Assembly (NCBI RefSeq): GCF_004519335.1
Contig: NZ_SOZD01000001.1
Location: forward strand, 868,001-932,000
From: Jiella endophytica
Lineage (GTDB): Bacteria; Pseudomonadota; Alphaproteobacteria; Rhizobiales; Rhizobiaceae
Length of the DNA stretch: 64,000 bases
Direction: 5' to 3'
Shown one piece after another: positions 37,927 through 46,641 of the stretch (the stretch's first letter is position 1; every line of letters starts with the position of its first letter). The notes beneath the pieces are model-generated. The model was not told the origin of the DNA, searched no databases, and saw only the letters and a program-made list of their open reading frames with translations. The position numbers and the translations under genes were made by a program.

Positions 37927-38252
37927 GCTTCGCCGCCGCAGCGGCTTGTGTGGCGGTCGTTTACGGAGAAGGTCGGGCCGTGTCAAGCGCCGGATTTGCG
38001 AACGCGTCGCGGCGCAGCACGTGCTGACACGAAACCATCATGAAACACCGCCGAGCCACCCGAAACCGCCCCGCGCACGCCGCGAAATTGAGGCGTCTGA
38101 GATCGGCGAGCGGAGGCATGGGTCGGGTGCGGGACGACGGAATCACCCTGCACCACGGCGCGAGGTCCACCCTGCTCCAGACCAGCCCGAGCGGCCCTGC
38201 CCGCACAACGCCTGAAAGACCCGGCCCTTGCGAATTCGGCTGAGACGTCCGG
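37927..38252. other. Gene-free interval
   Basis: A 326-base stretch between tRNA-Asp and the 3' end of the TPP-enzyme gene. Short open frames exist on both strands, but none has a ribosome site plus family-like sequence. The first bases presumably hold the tRNA promoter (minus strand). I see no repeat or convincing terminator. Confidence 0.4.
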
Positions 38253-39962
38253 TCAGTCGACGAGGACAAGGTCGAGCAGGGCCTGCCTGCCCGAGCCGAT
38301 CGCGTCGAGGCCGCGGTCGATGGCTGCCGGCAGATCGGCGATGTCGGCGACGGTGATTCCCTCGCCGCCATGCGCCCGGCAGATCGCCGCATAGTCGGGG
38401 CTCGGCGACAGGTCGGCGAGCATCATGCCGTTGCCGGCAGCCGCAGCGCCCTGCGGATACATCGCCAGGGTCGAATTGCGCACGGCGCCCCAGCGCCGGT
38501 TGTTGAAGATGATGGCCAGAACCGGCAGCCCGTGGGCCGCCGAGGCCCAATGGCAGGCGACGGGATTGTTGAACATGTAGGCGCCGTCGCCGAGGGTCAC
38601 GACGACCGGCCGGTTGCTCCCCTCGCGGGTCTCTGCCGCGGCGATGCCGAGGGCGGCTCCGAAGCCGAGCCCGAGGCCGCCTGCTGGCGAGATGCCGTAG
38701 AACTGCCCCGGCCGGTCGAAATGGGCGTAGTCGGTGCGGAAGGAGTATTCGTTCACCAGCGCCGCTTCGGACGGGATCCGGTCGGCGATGACGACGCTCG
38801 CGGTCTCGGCGGTCAGCCGGCTCATGTCGAGCGCTGCGGCGGACGCGCGCTTCTGGCGTTCGCGGGCGACCGCGGCACGCCGCCGCGCGATCCTCGGCGC
38901 ATCGTCACGGCTTGGCGCGCCGAGCGCTTCGGCGAGCGCCGCAAGCCCAGCCGCCGGGCCGGCGACGATCGATTCGACGGCGGGGAAGCTGCGCAGCGGA
39001 TAGCGCGAGAAGAGCGGGTCGTGGTCGATCTCCCAGAGGGCGCCTTGCGGGCGGGGCCTGGTGACACTCGGCACATAGGGAACGTCGCAGGCGATCGAGA
39101 GGACGAGGTCGGCCGCGCCGAAGGCGTTCCTCGTGTCGAAGCCGACCGCCATCTCGTGGTCGAAGGGCAGGCTGACCGAACGGGCGTTGAACTGCGCCAC
39201 CGGCAGCGCCCATGCCTCGCAGAGCTCGGTGAGGATCGCCAGCGCCCGCGGCTCGCGCCCGGCATTGGAGGTGACGATCAGCGGATAGTCCGCCGCGCGG
39301 ATCGCTGCGGCGAGACGGTCGATCGCGGCGGGATCGGGGGCCGGTGCGGAGACGCGGCTGCGTTGGCGCGGCGGCCCCGCCTTTGGAACCCGTCTGGCCA
39401 GGAGTTCGCGCGGCAGCGACAGATAGACCGGCCCCGGCGGCGGCGCCGCGGCGATATCGAGGGCGCGCCTCGTGACATCCTCGACCTGTTCGGCGGCGCG
39501 GAGCTCATAGTCCCACTTCACCGCCTCGCGGATCATGCCGCCCTGGTCGAACATTTCCTGCGCCCAGTGGATATAGCGGCTGCGGGTGCCTTCGGGCCCG
39601 TCCTCGGTGAGCGGCGTGCGGCCGGCCGACAGGACGAGCGGCACCCCGTCGCGGGAGGCGTTCATGGCGCCGCAGATCATGTTGGCGGTGCCGACGCTGA
39701 CATGCACCATCGCCGCCTGCGGACGCCCGGTGCGCAGCGCGTCGCCATGGGCCATCGACACGGCGAGATTCTCGTGCGCCACAGTATAGGGCTTCGGCAA
39801 AGCCACCCCGCCGGCGAGCGCTGCGGCGTAGGCCTCGACGATCGACGGAAAGTCGGTGCCGGCGACGGCGTAGAGCGCGTCGACCCCGCCCCTCGAAAGC
39901 GTCGTCAGATAGGCCTCGGCAGCGAGCACGCCGCGGCCGTCGTCGTCGGGATTCGCAGTCAT
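38253..39962 (-). CDS. Thiamine-diphosphate-dependent enzyme (acetolactate synthase-like superfamily)
   Basis: Cytosolic TPP enzyme, about 569 aa, with the three-domain layout of the acetolactate-synthase/benzoylformate-decarboxylase superfamily. The PYR domain has the catalytic Glu in VAHENLAVSMAHGDALRTGR, the middle domain is near residues 195-340, and the C-terminal PP domain has the GDG...N cofactor motif (LGDGAYMFNNPVACHWA). It is unlikely to be acetolactate synthase itself: there is no small subunit, and the neighbours are uptake genes. Decarboxylase, lyase or sulfoacetaldehyde-type activity is possible. ATG 39962 is preferred; ATG 39998 would place an operator-like motif over the start. 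Divergent from the TAXI binding protein. Confidence 0.85.
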   Translation of the reverse strand: MTANPDDDGRGVLAAEAYLTTLSRGGVDALYAVAGTDFPSIVEAYAAALAGGVALPKPYTVAHENLAVSMAHGDALRTGRPQAAMVHVSVGTANMICGAMNASRDGVPLVLSAGRTPLTEDGPEGTRSRYIHWAQEMFDQGGMIREAVKWDYELRAAEQVEDVTRRALDIAAAPPPGPVYLSLPRELLARRVPKAGPPRQRSRVSAPAPDPAAIDRLAAAIRAADYPLIVTSNAGREPRALAILTELCEAWALPVAQFNARSVSLPFDHEMAVGFDTRNAFGAADLVLSIACDVPYVPSVTRPRPQGALWEIDHDPLFSRYPLRSFPAVESIVAGPAAGLAALAEALGAPSRDDAPRIARRRAAVARERQKRASAAALDMSRLTAETASVVIADRIPSEAALVNEYSFRTDYAHFDRPGQFYGISPAGGLGLGFGAALGIAAAETREGSNRPVVVTLGDGAYMFNNPVACHWASAAHGLPVLAIIFNNRRWGAVRNSTLAMYPQGAAAAGNGMMLADLSPSPDYAAICRAHGGEGITVADIADLPAAIDRGLDAIGSGRQALLDLVLVD

Positions 39963-39988
39963 GGGTGGGGTCCGATCGGGCTGGTATA

Positions 39989-40004
39989 ATTTGTCCATAC
40001 AATG
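39989..40004. promoter_or_regulatory. Operator-like half-conserved palindrome upstream of the TPP enzyme
   Basis: ATTTGTCCATACAATG matches the left arm of the ATTTGTC-NN-GACAAAT motif seen at 40134 and 55028, with a degenerate right arm. It overlaps the likely promoter of the minus-strand TPP gene. Confidence 0.35.
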
Positions 40005-40133
40005 AGCGATCGATCATCCCGCGGCAAGCCATCACGTCGCCATAGCGGCTGCGACACAAAAAGCGCAGATGTCGGCTCCCAGCCTGTCACGGCGACGGAT
40101 TGTCCCTCACCTGGTCGCAAAGTGCGATATAGA

Positions 40134-40149
40134 ATTTGTCATGACAAAA
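40134..40149. promoter_or_regulatory. Operator-like palindrome in the TPP/TAXI intergenic region
   Basis: ATTTGTCATGACAAAA includes a perfect 14-bp palindrome (40135-40148). It is nearly identical in layout to the site upstream of the GntR/UTRA regulator at 55028. It lies 84 bases before the TAXI binding-protein start. Confidence 0.45.
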
Positions 40150-40232
40150 GCGATGTGGTTTCCTGCGCCGGGCTCTATCGCCGCCATCCGGGCCGACCCT
40201 CCGGCCGCCTTTCGGGAACCCAAGGACCCTCG

Positions 40233-41198
40233 ATGACACGGACCGCCTTCTCCAGACGCGCCTTGCTGCGCAATTCTGCCGCCGTCGCCGGCATGATCTT
40301 CGCCCTGAGCGGCCCCGCCGCCGCCCAGACCCTCGGTCTCGGCACCACCCAGGGCGGCGCGACCGGCCAGATCGGCACCGCGCTCGCCCAGGTGATCTCG
40401 ACGAAGTCGGACCTTCAGGTGATCCCCCAGGTCAGCGCAAACACCTCGCAATATATCCCGCTGCTCGACACCGGCCGGCTGGAGCTCGCGATCGCCAACT
40501 ATCCGCAGACCTATTACGCGATGACCGGCACCGGTATGTCGACCCGGCCGGCGAAGAACCTCCGTTTGGTGGCGACGCTGATGCCGTTTCTCGCGGCCCT
40601 GGTTTCCTCGGAGAAGAGCGGCATCGACAGCTATGCCGCGATCAAGGGCCACAAGGTGCCGCGCTATCCGGAAAACTCGCTCGGCGACTTCGTCGTGCGG
40701 GCCTGCCTTGCCGCCGGCGGGCTCACCTATGACGACGTGACCAGCGTTCCGATCGCCAATTTTCCGCAGCAGTATCAGGCCTTCAAGGACGGCCGCATCG
40801 ACGTGTCGATCGCCACGGTCGGCTCCGAGCCGACCTTCGACCTCGAGGCTTCCGTCGGCGACATCCAGTTTCTGAAGGTGCCGGCGGAGGCGCTGCCCAA
40901 GGTGCAGGAATCCTTGCCCGGCGCCTATCTGGAAGACGTGCCTGCCAACGACAAGCTGCCCGGACTCGACAAGCCGACGACGGTGCTCGCCTATGACTAT
41001 CTGCTGTTTGCCAATGCCGATGTCGACGATGCGACCGTCGGCAAGGTCGCCAAGGCGATCTATGAGGGCGGCGACTATCTGAAGAGCACCGGCCCGCTCT
41101 GGAAGGACTTCGACCCCAAGCAAATCGGCAAGAAGGCCGACATTCCCTATCATCCCGGCGCCATCGCCTTCTTCAAGGAAGCCGGCATCGCAGAGTGA
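40233..41198 (+). CDS. TAXI-family TRAP transporter solute-binding protein
   Basis: Periplasmic binding protein (321 aa) of a TAXI-type TRAP transporter. An N-terminal export signal with paired Arg (FSRRALLRNSAAVAGMIFAL) is followed by the mature start QTLGLGTTQGGATGQIGTAL, the glycine-rich TAXI opening. NYPQTYYAM, LVATLMPFLAALVSSEKSG and PRYPENSLGDFVVR fit the family. ATG 40233 is chosen; the upstream frame from 40002 is Arg-rich and not protein-like. It is divergent from the TPP enzyme, whose substrate or product may be the solute. The matching permease is 300 bases downstream but on the opposite strand. Confidence 0.88.
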   Translation: MTRTAFSRRALLRNSAAVAGMIFALSGPAAAQTLGLGTTQGGATGQIGTALAQVISTKSDLQVIPQVSANTSQYIPLLDTGRLELAIANYPQTYYAMTGTGMSTRPAKNLRLVATLMPFLAALVSSEKSGIDSYAAIKGHKVPRYPENSLGDFVVRACLAAGGLTYDDVTSVPIANFPQQYQAFKDGRIDVSIATVGSEPTFDLEASVGDIQFLKVPAEALPKVQESLPGAYLEDVPANDKLPGLDKPTTVLAYDYLLFANADVDDATVGKVAKAIYEGGDYLKSTGPLWKDFDPKQIGKKADIPYHPGAIAFFKEAGIAE

Positions 41199-41229
41199 CG
41201 TCGCGGCTTCGGGTTGCGATCAACGTGAT

Positions 41230-41388
41230 CTCCCCCCTTGAGGGGGAGATGCCGCCCTTCGACAGGCTCAGGAGGCAGAGGGTGGCGAGCCGCGTCCACC
41301 CCTGACGATGTCGCCGCTGCGCGCTCTTTGGCCATGTCGGCGTCGCCCCCCCTCTGGGTTGCCACCCATCTCCCCCGCAAGGGGGGAG
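41230..41388. repeat. MITE-like intergenic element with 22-bp inverted ends
   Basis: CTCCCCCCTTGAGGGGGAGA (continuing TG, 41230-41251) is matched by its reverse complement at 41367-41388 with one mismatch. Each end is also a hairpin by itself. The 159-base unit fills most of the 307-base gap between the TAXI binding protein and the convergent TRAP permease. No coding frame is convincing inside it. Confidence 0.7.
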
Positions 41389-41505
41389 GTCGAGGCGTCG
41401 GCCACGGCGTCTGCCTGCGAGCGGTCGCCCAAGCCGTTGGAGTCTGCGATCGTTGTTGCTGGTCCTGTGTGGATGAAGACTTTCCCGCCCGCTGCTTCGC
41501 GATGG

Positions 41506-43452
41506 CTATCTTCCGGTCGCGCCCGGCGCGTCCGTTTGGGGCTGTGACGACGGACGAGCCGTTGCCCCGCGGGCCGCGATCCCGTGAAGCACCAGCAGCG
41601 CGATGCCCCCCGCCGAGACGCCGAATTCCAGGAGCGGTGGGCCGAACTGGCGCAGCGGCGCAATGATCAGCAGCCCGATCAGCACGAAGAGCAGCCGCTG
41701 GGCAAGGCCGAGCGGCGTCAGCCCGTGGCCGATCATGCCGCCGGCAACCAGGATCAGCGCCACCAGCGAGCTGGCGAAGACATAGAGGTTTTCCCACCAC
41801 GGCCCGGCCATCAGCAGGCCCGGCTTGTAGATGAACAGGAACGGCAGGAGATAGGCGACCCAGCCGAAGCGGAAGGCCTGGATGCCGGTCTTCAGCTGCG
41901 GCGCCTCGGCGATCGAGGCGGCGGCGAAGGCGGCGAGCGCGATCGGCGGCGTGATCATCGACAGCATGCCGTAATAGAAGACGAACATGTGGGCGGCGAG
42001 CGGCGGAATGCCGAGCTGCACGAGCGCCGGCGCCGCCATCGAGGCGAGCAGCAGATAGACGCCGGTGGTCGGCAGGCCGAGACCGAGCACGATGCCGACG
42101 ACCGCCGTGATCAGCAGCAGGCCGAAGAGGTTCTGGCCGCCGAAGCCGATCAGGAAGAAGGACAGCTGGAAGCCGAGCCCGGTGGTCGAGAGAAGGCCGA
42201 TGATCATGCCGGCGGCGGCGGTGATCAGCAGGATGTCGCAGGTCTGGCCGCCGGCCCGGGCGATCGCCGCGACGATCTCGCGGGGGGAAAGCTGCGGGCC
42301 GCCGCGACCAAAGGCCCAGGCCGCAAGCGCGATTACCACGAGGACGAGCAGGGCCCAGATCGCCGCGACCTCGGCCTCGGCATTGCGGAAGAAGATCAGG
42401 CCGATCAGCACCAGAAAGGCGACGAGGGTCGGCCAGCCCTTGGTGAACACAGCCGCAAGCGTGTCGCGTTCCAGCCAGTTGGCGGCGCCGAACCCCTCGC
42501 GCCGGGCGATGAAGTCGATCTGGGCATAGAGCGAGAGGTAATAGATCAGCGCCGGAAACAGCGCCGCGAGCAGGATCTCGCGATAGGGGATCTGCAGGAT
42601 CTCGGCCATCAGGAAGGCTGCGGCGCCCATGACCGGCGGCGCCAGCTGGCCGCCGGTGGAGGCGACGGCCTCGATGGCGCCGGCCTGCTCGGGGCGAAAG
42701 CCCGAGCGCTTCATCATCGGGATGGTCAGGACGCCGGTCGACATGACGTTGGAGACGGCGCTGCCGGAGATCGAGCCGAACAGGCCGGAGGCGACGATGG
42801 CGATCTTGGCGGTGTTGCCGGGCCCCGAGCCGGCGACGCGCATGGCGAGCTGGGTGAAGAACTCGCCGCCGCCGATGGCCAGAAGCAGGCCGCCGAAGAG
42901 CACGAAGACGACGACGACGAAGGCGGCGATCTGCAGCGCGGCCCCCCAGGTGGCGGAGGAATCGGTGCCGACGAACATCATCACGTCGCCGAAGGGCAGC
43001 CCCCTGCCCCTCAGCGGCCCGGGCACCAGGTCGCCGAAGAGCGCATAGAGGAACATCGCCAGGGTGATGACCACCAGCGTCCAGCCGACGACCCGTCGCA
43101 GACCTTCGAGGACGAGGACCGAGACGACGACGCCGAGGATCGAGGATTCCGTCGGATGATAGAAGGCGCCCTCCGAGAGCACCGGAAAGCGCAGATAGAC
43201 GTAGATGCCGAGCACCAGCGAGGCGAGGCTCAAAACCGCGTCGATGGTTGCAACGAGCGGACCCTTGCCGGCCATGTCGCGGCCGTAGACGGCGGCGAGC
43301 GAGGCGCCCAGCATGAAGGCCGCGACCTGTTCGGGATAGATCAGGAGGCCGAGCCGCTGGGGAACCGCCATCACCCAGACGACCGCGGTCATCGGCACGA
43401 CGAAGGCGAGAACGGCGCCAAGAAGTGCGAAGGCGGTTGTGAGTTTCGACAT
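41506..43452 (-). CDS. TRAP transporter fused permease (TAXI type, DctQ-DctM fusion)
   Basis: Inner-membrane permease of about 648 aa with some 16-18 helices, fusing the small and large TRAP subunits. LFGSISGSAVSNVMSTGVLT and PEQAGAIEAVASTGGQLAPP are the conserved ion/substrate-site blocks, and a second copy of the fold includes GIVLGLGLPTTGVYLLLASM and FVFYYGMLSMITPPIALAAF. It pairs functionally with TAXI binding proteins; the likely partner ends 307 bases away but is convergent. ATG 43452 is favoured over 43467. Inverted-repeat elements lie on both sides of the gene. Confidence 0.9.
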   Translation of the reverse strand: MSKLTTAFALLGAVLAFVVPMTAVVWVMAVPQRLGLLIYPEQVAAFMLGASLAAVYGRDMAGKGPLVATIDAVLSLASLVLGIYVYLRFPVLSEGAFYHPTESSILGVVVSVLVLEGLRRVVGWTLVVITLAMFLYALFGDLVPGPLRGRGLPFGDVMMFVGTDSSATWGAALQIAAFVVVVFVLFGGLLLAIGGGEFFTQLAMRVAGSGPGNTAKIAIVASGLFGSISGSAVSNVMSTGVLTIPMMKRSGFRPEQAGAIEAVASTGGQLAPPVMGAAAFLMAEILQIPYREILLAALFPALIYYLSLYAQIDFIARREGFGAANWLERDTLAAVFTKGWPTLVAFLVLIGLIFFRNAEAEVAAIWALLVLVVIALAAWAFGRGGPQLSPREIVAAIARAGGQTCDILLITAAAGMIIGLLSTTGLGFQLSFFLIGFGGQNLFGLLLITAVVGIVLGLGLPTTGVYLLLASMAAPALVQLGIPPLAAHMFVFYYGMLSMITPPIALAAFAAASIAEAPQLKTGIQAFRFGWVAYLLPFLFIYKPGLLMAGPWWENLYVFASSLVALILVAGGMIGHGLTPLGLAQRLLFVLIGLLIIAPLRQFGPPLLEFGVSAGGIALLVLHGIAARGATARPSSQPQTDAPGATGR

Positions 43453-43495
43453 CTGACGCGATCCCAAATGTGGCAGTCGGCTAAACCCCGAAGCC

Positions 43496-43638
43496 TCGTC
43501 ATCCCGGCCGTCGAGCCGGGATCCATTCCAAACCGCCGATCGACGGGCAATTCGGCATCCATCGCAACCGTTTCTCTCTAGCGGAGAGGGACTTCACCCT
43601 CGGAGGAATGGATCCCGGGTCAAGCCCGGGATGACGAC
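43496..43638. repeat. MITE-like intergenic element with ~31-bp imperfect inverted ends
   Basis: The left end TCGTCATCCCGG...GGGATCCATT (43496-43527) is mirrored by AATGGATCCCGG...CCGGGATGACGA (43607-43637). Each end is also palindromic about its centre. The element fills much of the 311-base gap between the TRAP permease and the next binding-protein gene. No gene is visible in this gap. Confidence 0.7.
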
Positions 43639-43763
43639 CGCGATGGGTGTCGCCGGGCTCCAGCGGCGTAGTCGGCGACTGCGTTTCACGCGCCCGGATT
43701 TTTGCGAGCCAAGCCGATGCAAATGACGCATCGGCAAGGTGCGGCTGGTCTGTCGCCAACCGG

Positions 43764-44963
43764 TCACTCGCACTTGTCGGCCGGAACCTCGCCGAACTTC
43801 GTCCACTCGCCGTTCTTGATCTGGATGATGTAGGCGGGGAGCTCGGCGTCGTGGCCGGCAAAGCAGACGTCGTCGCCGACGACGCCGGAGAAGCGGATCC
43901 CGTCCATCCCATCGACGATCGCCTGGCGCTCTTCCTCGAGCTTGTCCGGATCGCCGGTGACGCCCGCCTTCTCCATCGCCTGCTTGATGAGATAGACGGT
44001 GTCGTAGGCCTGGGCGTCGGAGTGGTGGGCGCCCAGCTTATGGATGCCGCGCTTCTTCGCCTCGGCGACGAATTTGTCGTTGAAGGCCTCAGACTGCCGC
44101 GTGCGGCCCTTCCAGAAGCTCGCGACCACCAGCGTCCCCTCACCCGCCGGGCCGAACAGCTCGACGACATTCGGATCGGCGAAGATCTGCGAGCCGATGA
44201 CCTGGCCCTCGAAGCCCTGGCGGCGCAGTTCCTTGATGACCTTCGAGGCCTGGTCGGGCAGCGCCGCGATGGCGACGAAATCCGGCTTGTTCTGGAGGAT
44301 CTTCGCGGCCTGGGCCGACATGTCGAAGCTCTTCAGCTGAACGGCGATCGAATCCTTCACCTCGATGCCGGCCTTTTCCAGAAGCGCCGGATAGACCTTG
44401 GTGCCGGTGACGTTCGAGACGACGTCGTCGGAGATGTAGACGATGTCGGCGCTCTTGGCCTCGATGCCCTTCGCCTTGATGGTGTCGAGCAGCCGGCTGA
44501 ACTGCTTCTGCTCGTCCTCGGTGAGGCGGTAGCTGTATTTCTTGCCTTCGGTCAGCCCCGGTGCCGAGGAGGAGGTCGGCATCATCAGCGTCTTCAGCCG
44601 TTCGGCGTCGTTGAGAGCGATCCGCGCCTCGCCGGAAGAGAACGGCCCGACGATTGCCAGCACGCCGTCATCCTGGATCAGCTTGCGCGCCGCGACGGAC
44701 GCCTGCTTGGGATCGGAGCCGGTGTCGTAGCGGATCAGCTCGATCTTCTTGCCGTCGATGCCGCCCTCGGCATTGATCTCGTCGACGGCGATGTCGACGG
44801 CGACAACCGTCGGCTCGCCCGGCCCCTTCAGCGGCCCGGATGCGGCGACGATGTTGCCGATCTTGATCGTCCCCTCGGCCAGGCCCGGCGCGGCCGAGAC
44901 GAGAAGCGCCGTCGCGGCGGCAAGGCCGACGGCGAGGCGGGAGCGAAGCGTTGTCATGGTCAT
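43764..44963 (-). CDS. Branched-chain-type ABC transporter substrate-binding protein
   Basis: Periplasmic type I binding protein (399 aa) of the Leu/Ile/Val family. The signal peptide runs from MTMTTLRSRLAVGLAAATAL to a likely cleavage after GLAEG. IKIGNIVAASGPLKGPGEPT, AIVGPFSSGEARIALNDAER and LTEGKKYSYRLTEDEQKQFS are typical. The Ser pair after GPFS fits amino-acid-like ligand binding, but the ligand could be another carboxylate or amide. ATG 44963 (or 44957) is chosen because the open frame beyond it enters a RIME-like repeat. It lies 153 bases after livF, so it may have its own promoter. Confidence 0.9.
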   Translation of the reverse strand: MTMTTLRSRLAVGLAAATALLVSAAPGLAEGTIKIGNIVAASGPLKGPGEPTVVAVDIAVDEINAEGGIDGKKIELIRYDTGSDPKQASVAARKLIQDDGVLAIVGPFSSGEARIALNDAERLKTLMMPTSSSAPGLTEGKKYSYRLTEDEQKQFSRLLDTIKAKGIEAKSADIVYISDDVVSNVTGTKVYPALLEKAGIEVKDSIAVQLKSFDMSAQAAKILQNKPDFVAIAALPDQASKVIKELRRQGFEGQVIGSQIFADPNVVELFGPAGEGTLVVASFWKGRTRQSEAFNDKFVAEAKKRGIHKLGAHHSDAQAYDTVYLIKQAMEKAGVTGDPDKLEEERQAIVDGMDGIRFSGVVGDDVCFAGHDAELPAYIIQIKNGEWTKFGEVPADKCE

Positions 44964-44987
44964 GGCGCGCAGATTCCCTCTCTTTTG

Positions 44988-45086
44988 GAGCGCCGTGCGT
45001 CCGAATGGACGCACAAACAACGCTCTAACCCATTGAACTCCCGCATCGAGCGTTCCGAAAATCCGTCCCGATTTTCGGGCCGATGC
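44988..45086 (-). repeat. RIME-like palindromic intergenic element (copy B)
   Basis: The first stem-loop has outer arms GAGCG/CGCTC (44988-44992, 45021-45025) and inner arms GTGCGTCC/GGACGCAC (44995-45002, 45007-45014). The second has CCGAAAAT/ATTTTCGG (45055-45062, 45071-45078) inside GCATCG/CGATGC. It is the same element as at 37711-37810, here between livF and the binding-protein gene. Confidence 0.8.
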
Positions 45087-45116
45087 CGTAGCAGCGGTGG
45101 CGGACCGGCGACGTCG

Positions 45117-45857
45117 TCACGGGCCGGGATGGTTCGGCGGCGGCAAAGGCGCGGCGCCGCCGAGATAGGCGGCCACCAGCGCCTCGTCGCCGAGAAGCCT
45201 GTCGGACGAGCCCTCCAGCACGACTTCGCCGAGCTCGAAGACGTAGCCGCGGGAGGCAAGCTCGAGGGCCATCGTGGTGTTCTGCTCGACGAGCAGGATG
45301 GCGATGCCGTCGCGGTTGAGATCGCGCAGCAGGGAAAACAGCTGCTCGACGAAGAGCGGCGAGAGGCCGAGGGACGGCTCGTCCAGCATGACCAGGCGGG
45401 GTCTTGCGACGAGTGCCCGGCCGATCGCCAGCATCTGCTGCTCGCCGCCGGACAGGACGCTGGCCTTCATGTCGCGGCGGCGGGCGAGATTGGGAAAGCG
45501 CTCGTAGATCGCCGCGATGTCGGCATCGGCGGAGCCGTCACGGCGCAGATACGCGCCCATCAGAAGGTTTTCGTGAACGCTCATCGAGACGAAGATCTGC
45601 CGGCCTTCGGGAACCAGCACCATGCCGCCGCGCACCCTCGCGGCAGAGCTTTGGGCGGTGACGTCACGCCCGCCGAGCACGATCCGGCCGCGCGACGGCT
45701 TCACCGCTCCCTGCAAGGCGCGTAGGAGCGAGGTCTTGCCGGCACCGTTGGCGCCGAGGACGGTGACGATTTCGCCCTCGCCGACCGCAAGGTCGACCGA
45801 GGCGACGGCGCGGGTGCGCCCATAGGTGACCGACAGGCCTTCCGCCTCAAGCAGCAT
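45117..45857 (-). CDS. livF: Branched-chain-type ABC transporter ATP-binding protein (LivF-like)
   Basis: Cytosolic ATPase subunit of 246 aa. Walker A is LGANGAGKTS, the signature is LSGGEQQML, and Walker B is LVMLDEPSLGLSP; VPEGRQIFVSMSVHENLLMG is typical of LivF. Start ATG 45857 overlaps the end of the livG-like gene by 11 bases. A Pro-rich tail (APLPPPNHPGP) ends the protein. The symbol reflects family, not proven substrate. Confidence 0.93.
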   Translation of the reverse strand: MLLEAEGLSVTYGRTRAVASVDLAVGEGEIVTVLGANGAGKTSLLRALQGAVKPSRGRIVLGGRDVTAQSSAARVRGGMVLVPEGRQIFVSMSVHENLLMGAYLRRDGSADADIAAIYERFPNLARRRDMKASVLSGGEQQMLAIGRALVARPRLVMLDEPSLGLSPLFVEQLFSLLRDLNRDGIAILLVEQNTTMALELASRGYVFELGEVVLEGSSDRLLGDEALVAAYLGGAAPLPPPNHPGP

Positions 45858-46641
45858 GGGCGCCCTCCCCGGCAGCGGCAGGCGCATGACGCGGACCGAG
45901 ATAAGCCTCGAGGACGTCCGGATCGTCCTGCACCCTTGCCGTCGGACCGTCATAGATCTTGCGGCCGAAATTGAGGACGACGGCGTGATCGCAGAGGCTG
46001 CGCACGAAACCCATATCGTGCTCGACGACCAGCAGTGTGACGCCGCCATCGGCGATCTCGACGAGGAAATCCCTGAGATTGGCGGTCTCCGACGGGTTGA
46101 GGCCGGCGGCCGGCTCGTCGAGCAGCAACAGCTTCGGCGAGGCGGCGAGCGCCCGCACCACCTCGATCTTCTTGCGGATGCCATAGGGCAGCGTTGCCAC
46201 CACCTCGCAGGGATAGGTGCCGAGCCCCATGCTGGCGAGGAGCGCTTCGGCCTCGACGCGCCATTTCGTCCGACCGAACAGCGACAGCGGCGTCAGCATG
46301 GCGCCAAGGCCGTTCGCCCGCGCCTGCTGGCCGAGCATGATGTTCTCGATGACCGAGAGATGCGGCATCAGCCGGATGTTCTGGAAGCTGCGGGCCATGC
46401 CGAGGCCGATGCGCCGTCGCGATGGCACGGTCGAAATGTCCCGGCCTTCGAGGCGGATGGCGCCGCTGTCCTGGCGATAGACGCCGAAGATCAGGTTGAA
46501 CAGCGTCGTCTTGCCGGCACCGTTCGGGCCGATCAGCGCCGTGCGACCGCCGGCGGCGACATCGAAGCCGACATTGGAAATGACGTCGAGCCCGCCGAAG
46601 CTCTTGGAGACACCGTCGAGGGAAAGGATGGGCGCGGTCAT
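45847..46641 (-). CDS. livG: Branched-chain-type ABC transporter ATP-binding protein (LivG-like)
   Basis: Second ATPase subunit, 264 aa. Walker A is IGPNGAGKTT. The LivG-type degenerate signature is LPYGIRKKIEVVRAL, and Walker B is LLLLDEPAAGLNPSE. The insert MARSFQNIRLMPHLSVIENI is usual for LivG. It overlaps livM by four bases (ATGA) and livF by 11, giving a tightly coupled operon. Confidence 0.94.
   Translation of the reverse strand: MTAPILSLDGVSKSFGGLDVISNVGFDVAAGGRTALIGPNGAGKTTLFNLIFGVYRQDSGAIRLEGRDISTVPSRRRIGLGMARSFQNIRLMPHLSVIENIMLGQQARANGLGAMLTPLSLFGRTKWRVEAEALLASMGLGTYPCEVVATLPYGIRKKIEVVRALAASPKLLLLDEPAAGLNPSETANLRDFLVEIADGGVTLLVVEHDMGFVRSLCDHAVVLNFGRKIYDGPTARVQDDPDVLEAYLGPRHAPAAAGEGAHAA

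Noticed and set aside
37753-37986. Small minus-strand frame with VAQSVRVPACHAGGRGFEPR-like translation
   Set aside because: This is the well-known false translation of a tRNA-Asp gene, which occupies 37850-37926.
38253-39962. Reading the TPP enzyme as acetolactate synthase (ilvB/ilvI)
   Set aside because: No ACT-domain small subunit or branched-chain biosynthesis genes are nearby. The context is uptake and catabolism, so only the superfamily is claimed.
41584-43581. Plus-strand open frame of 665 codons opposite the TRAP permease
   Set aside because: It is antisense to a clear membrane protein. The Asp/Arg/Gln-rich composition is the usual mirror of Leu/Ala-rich helices.
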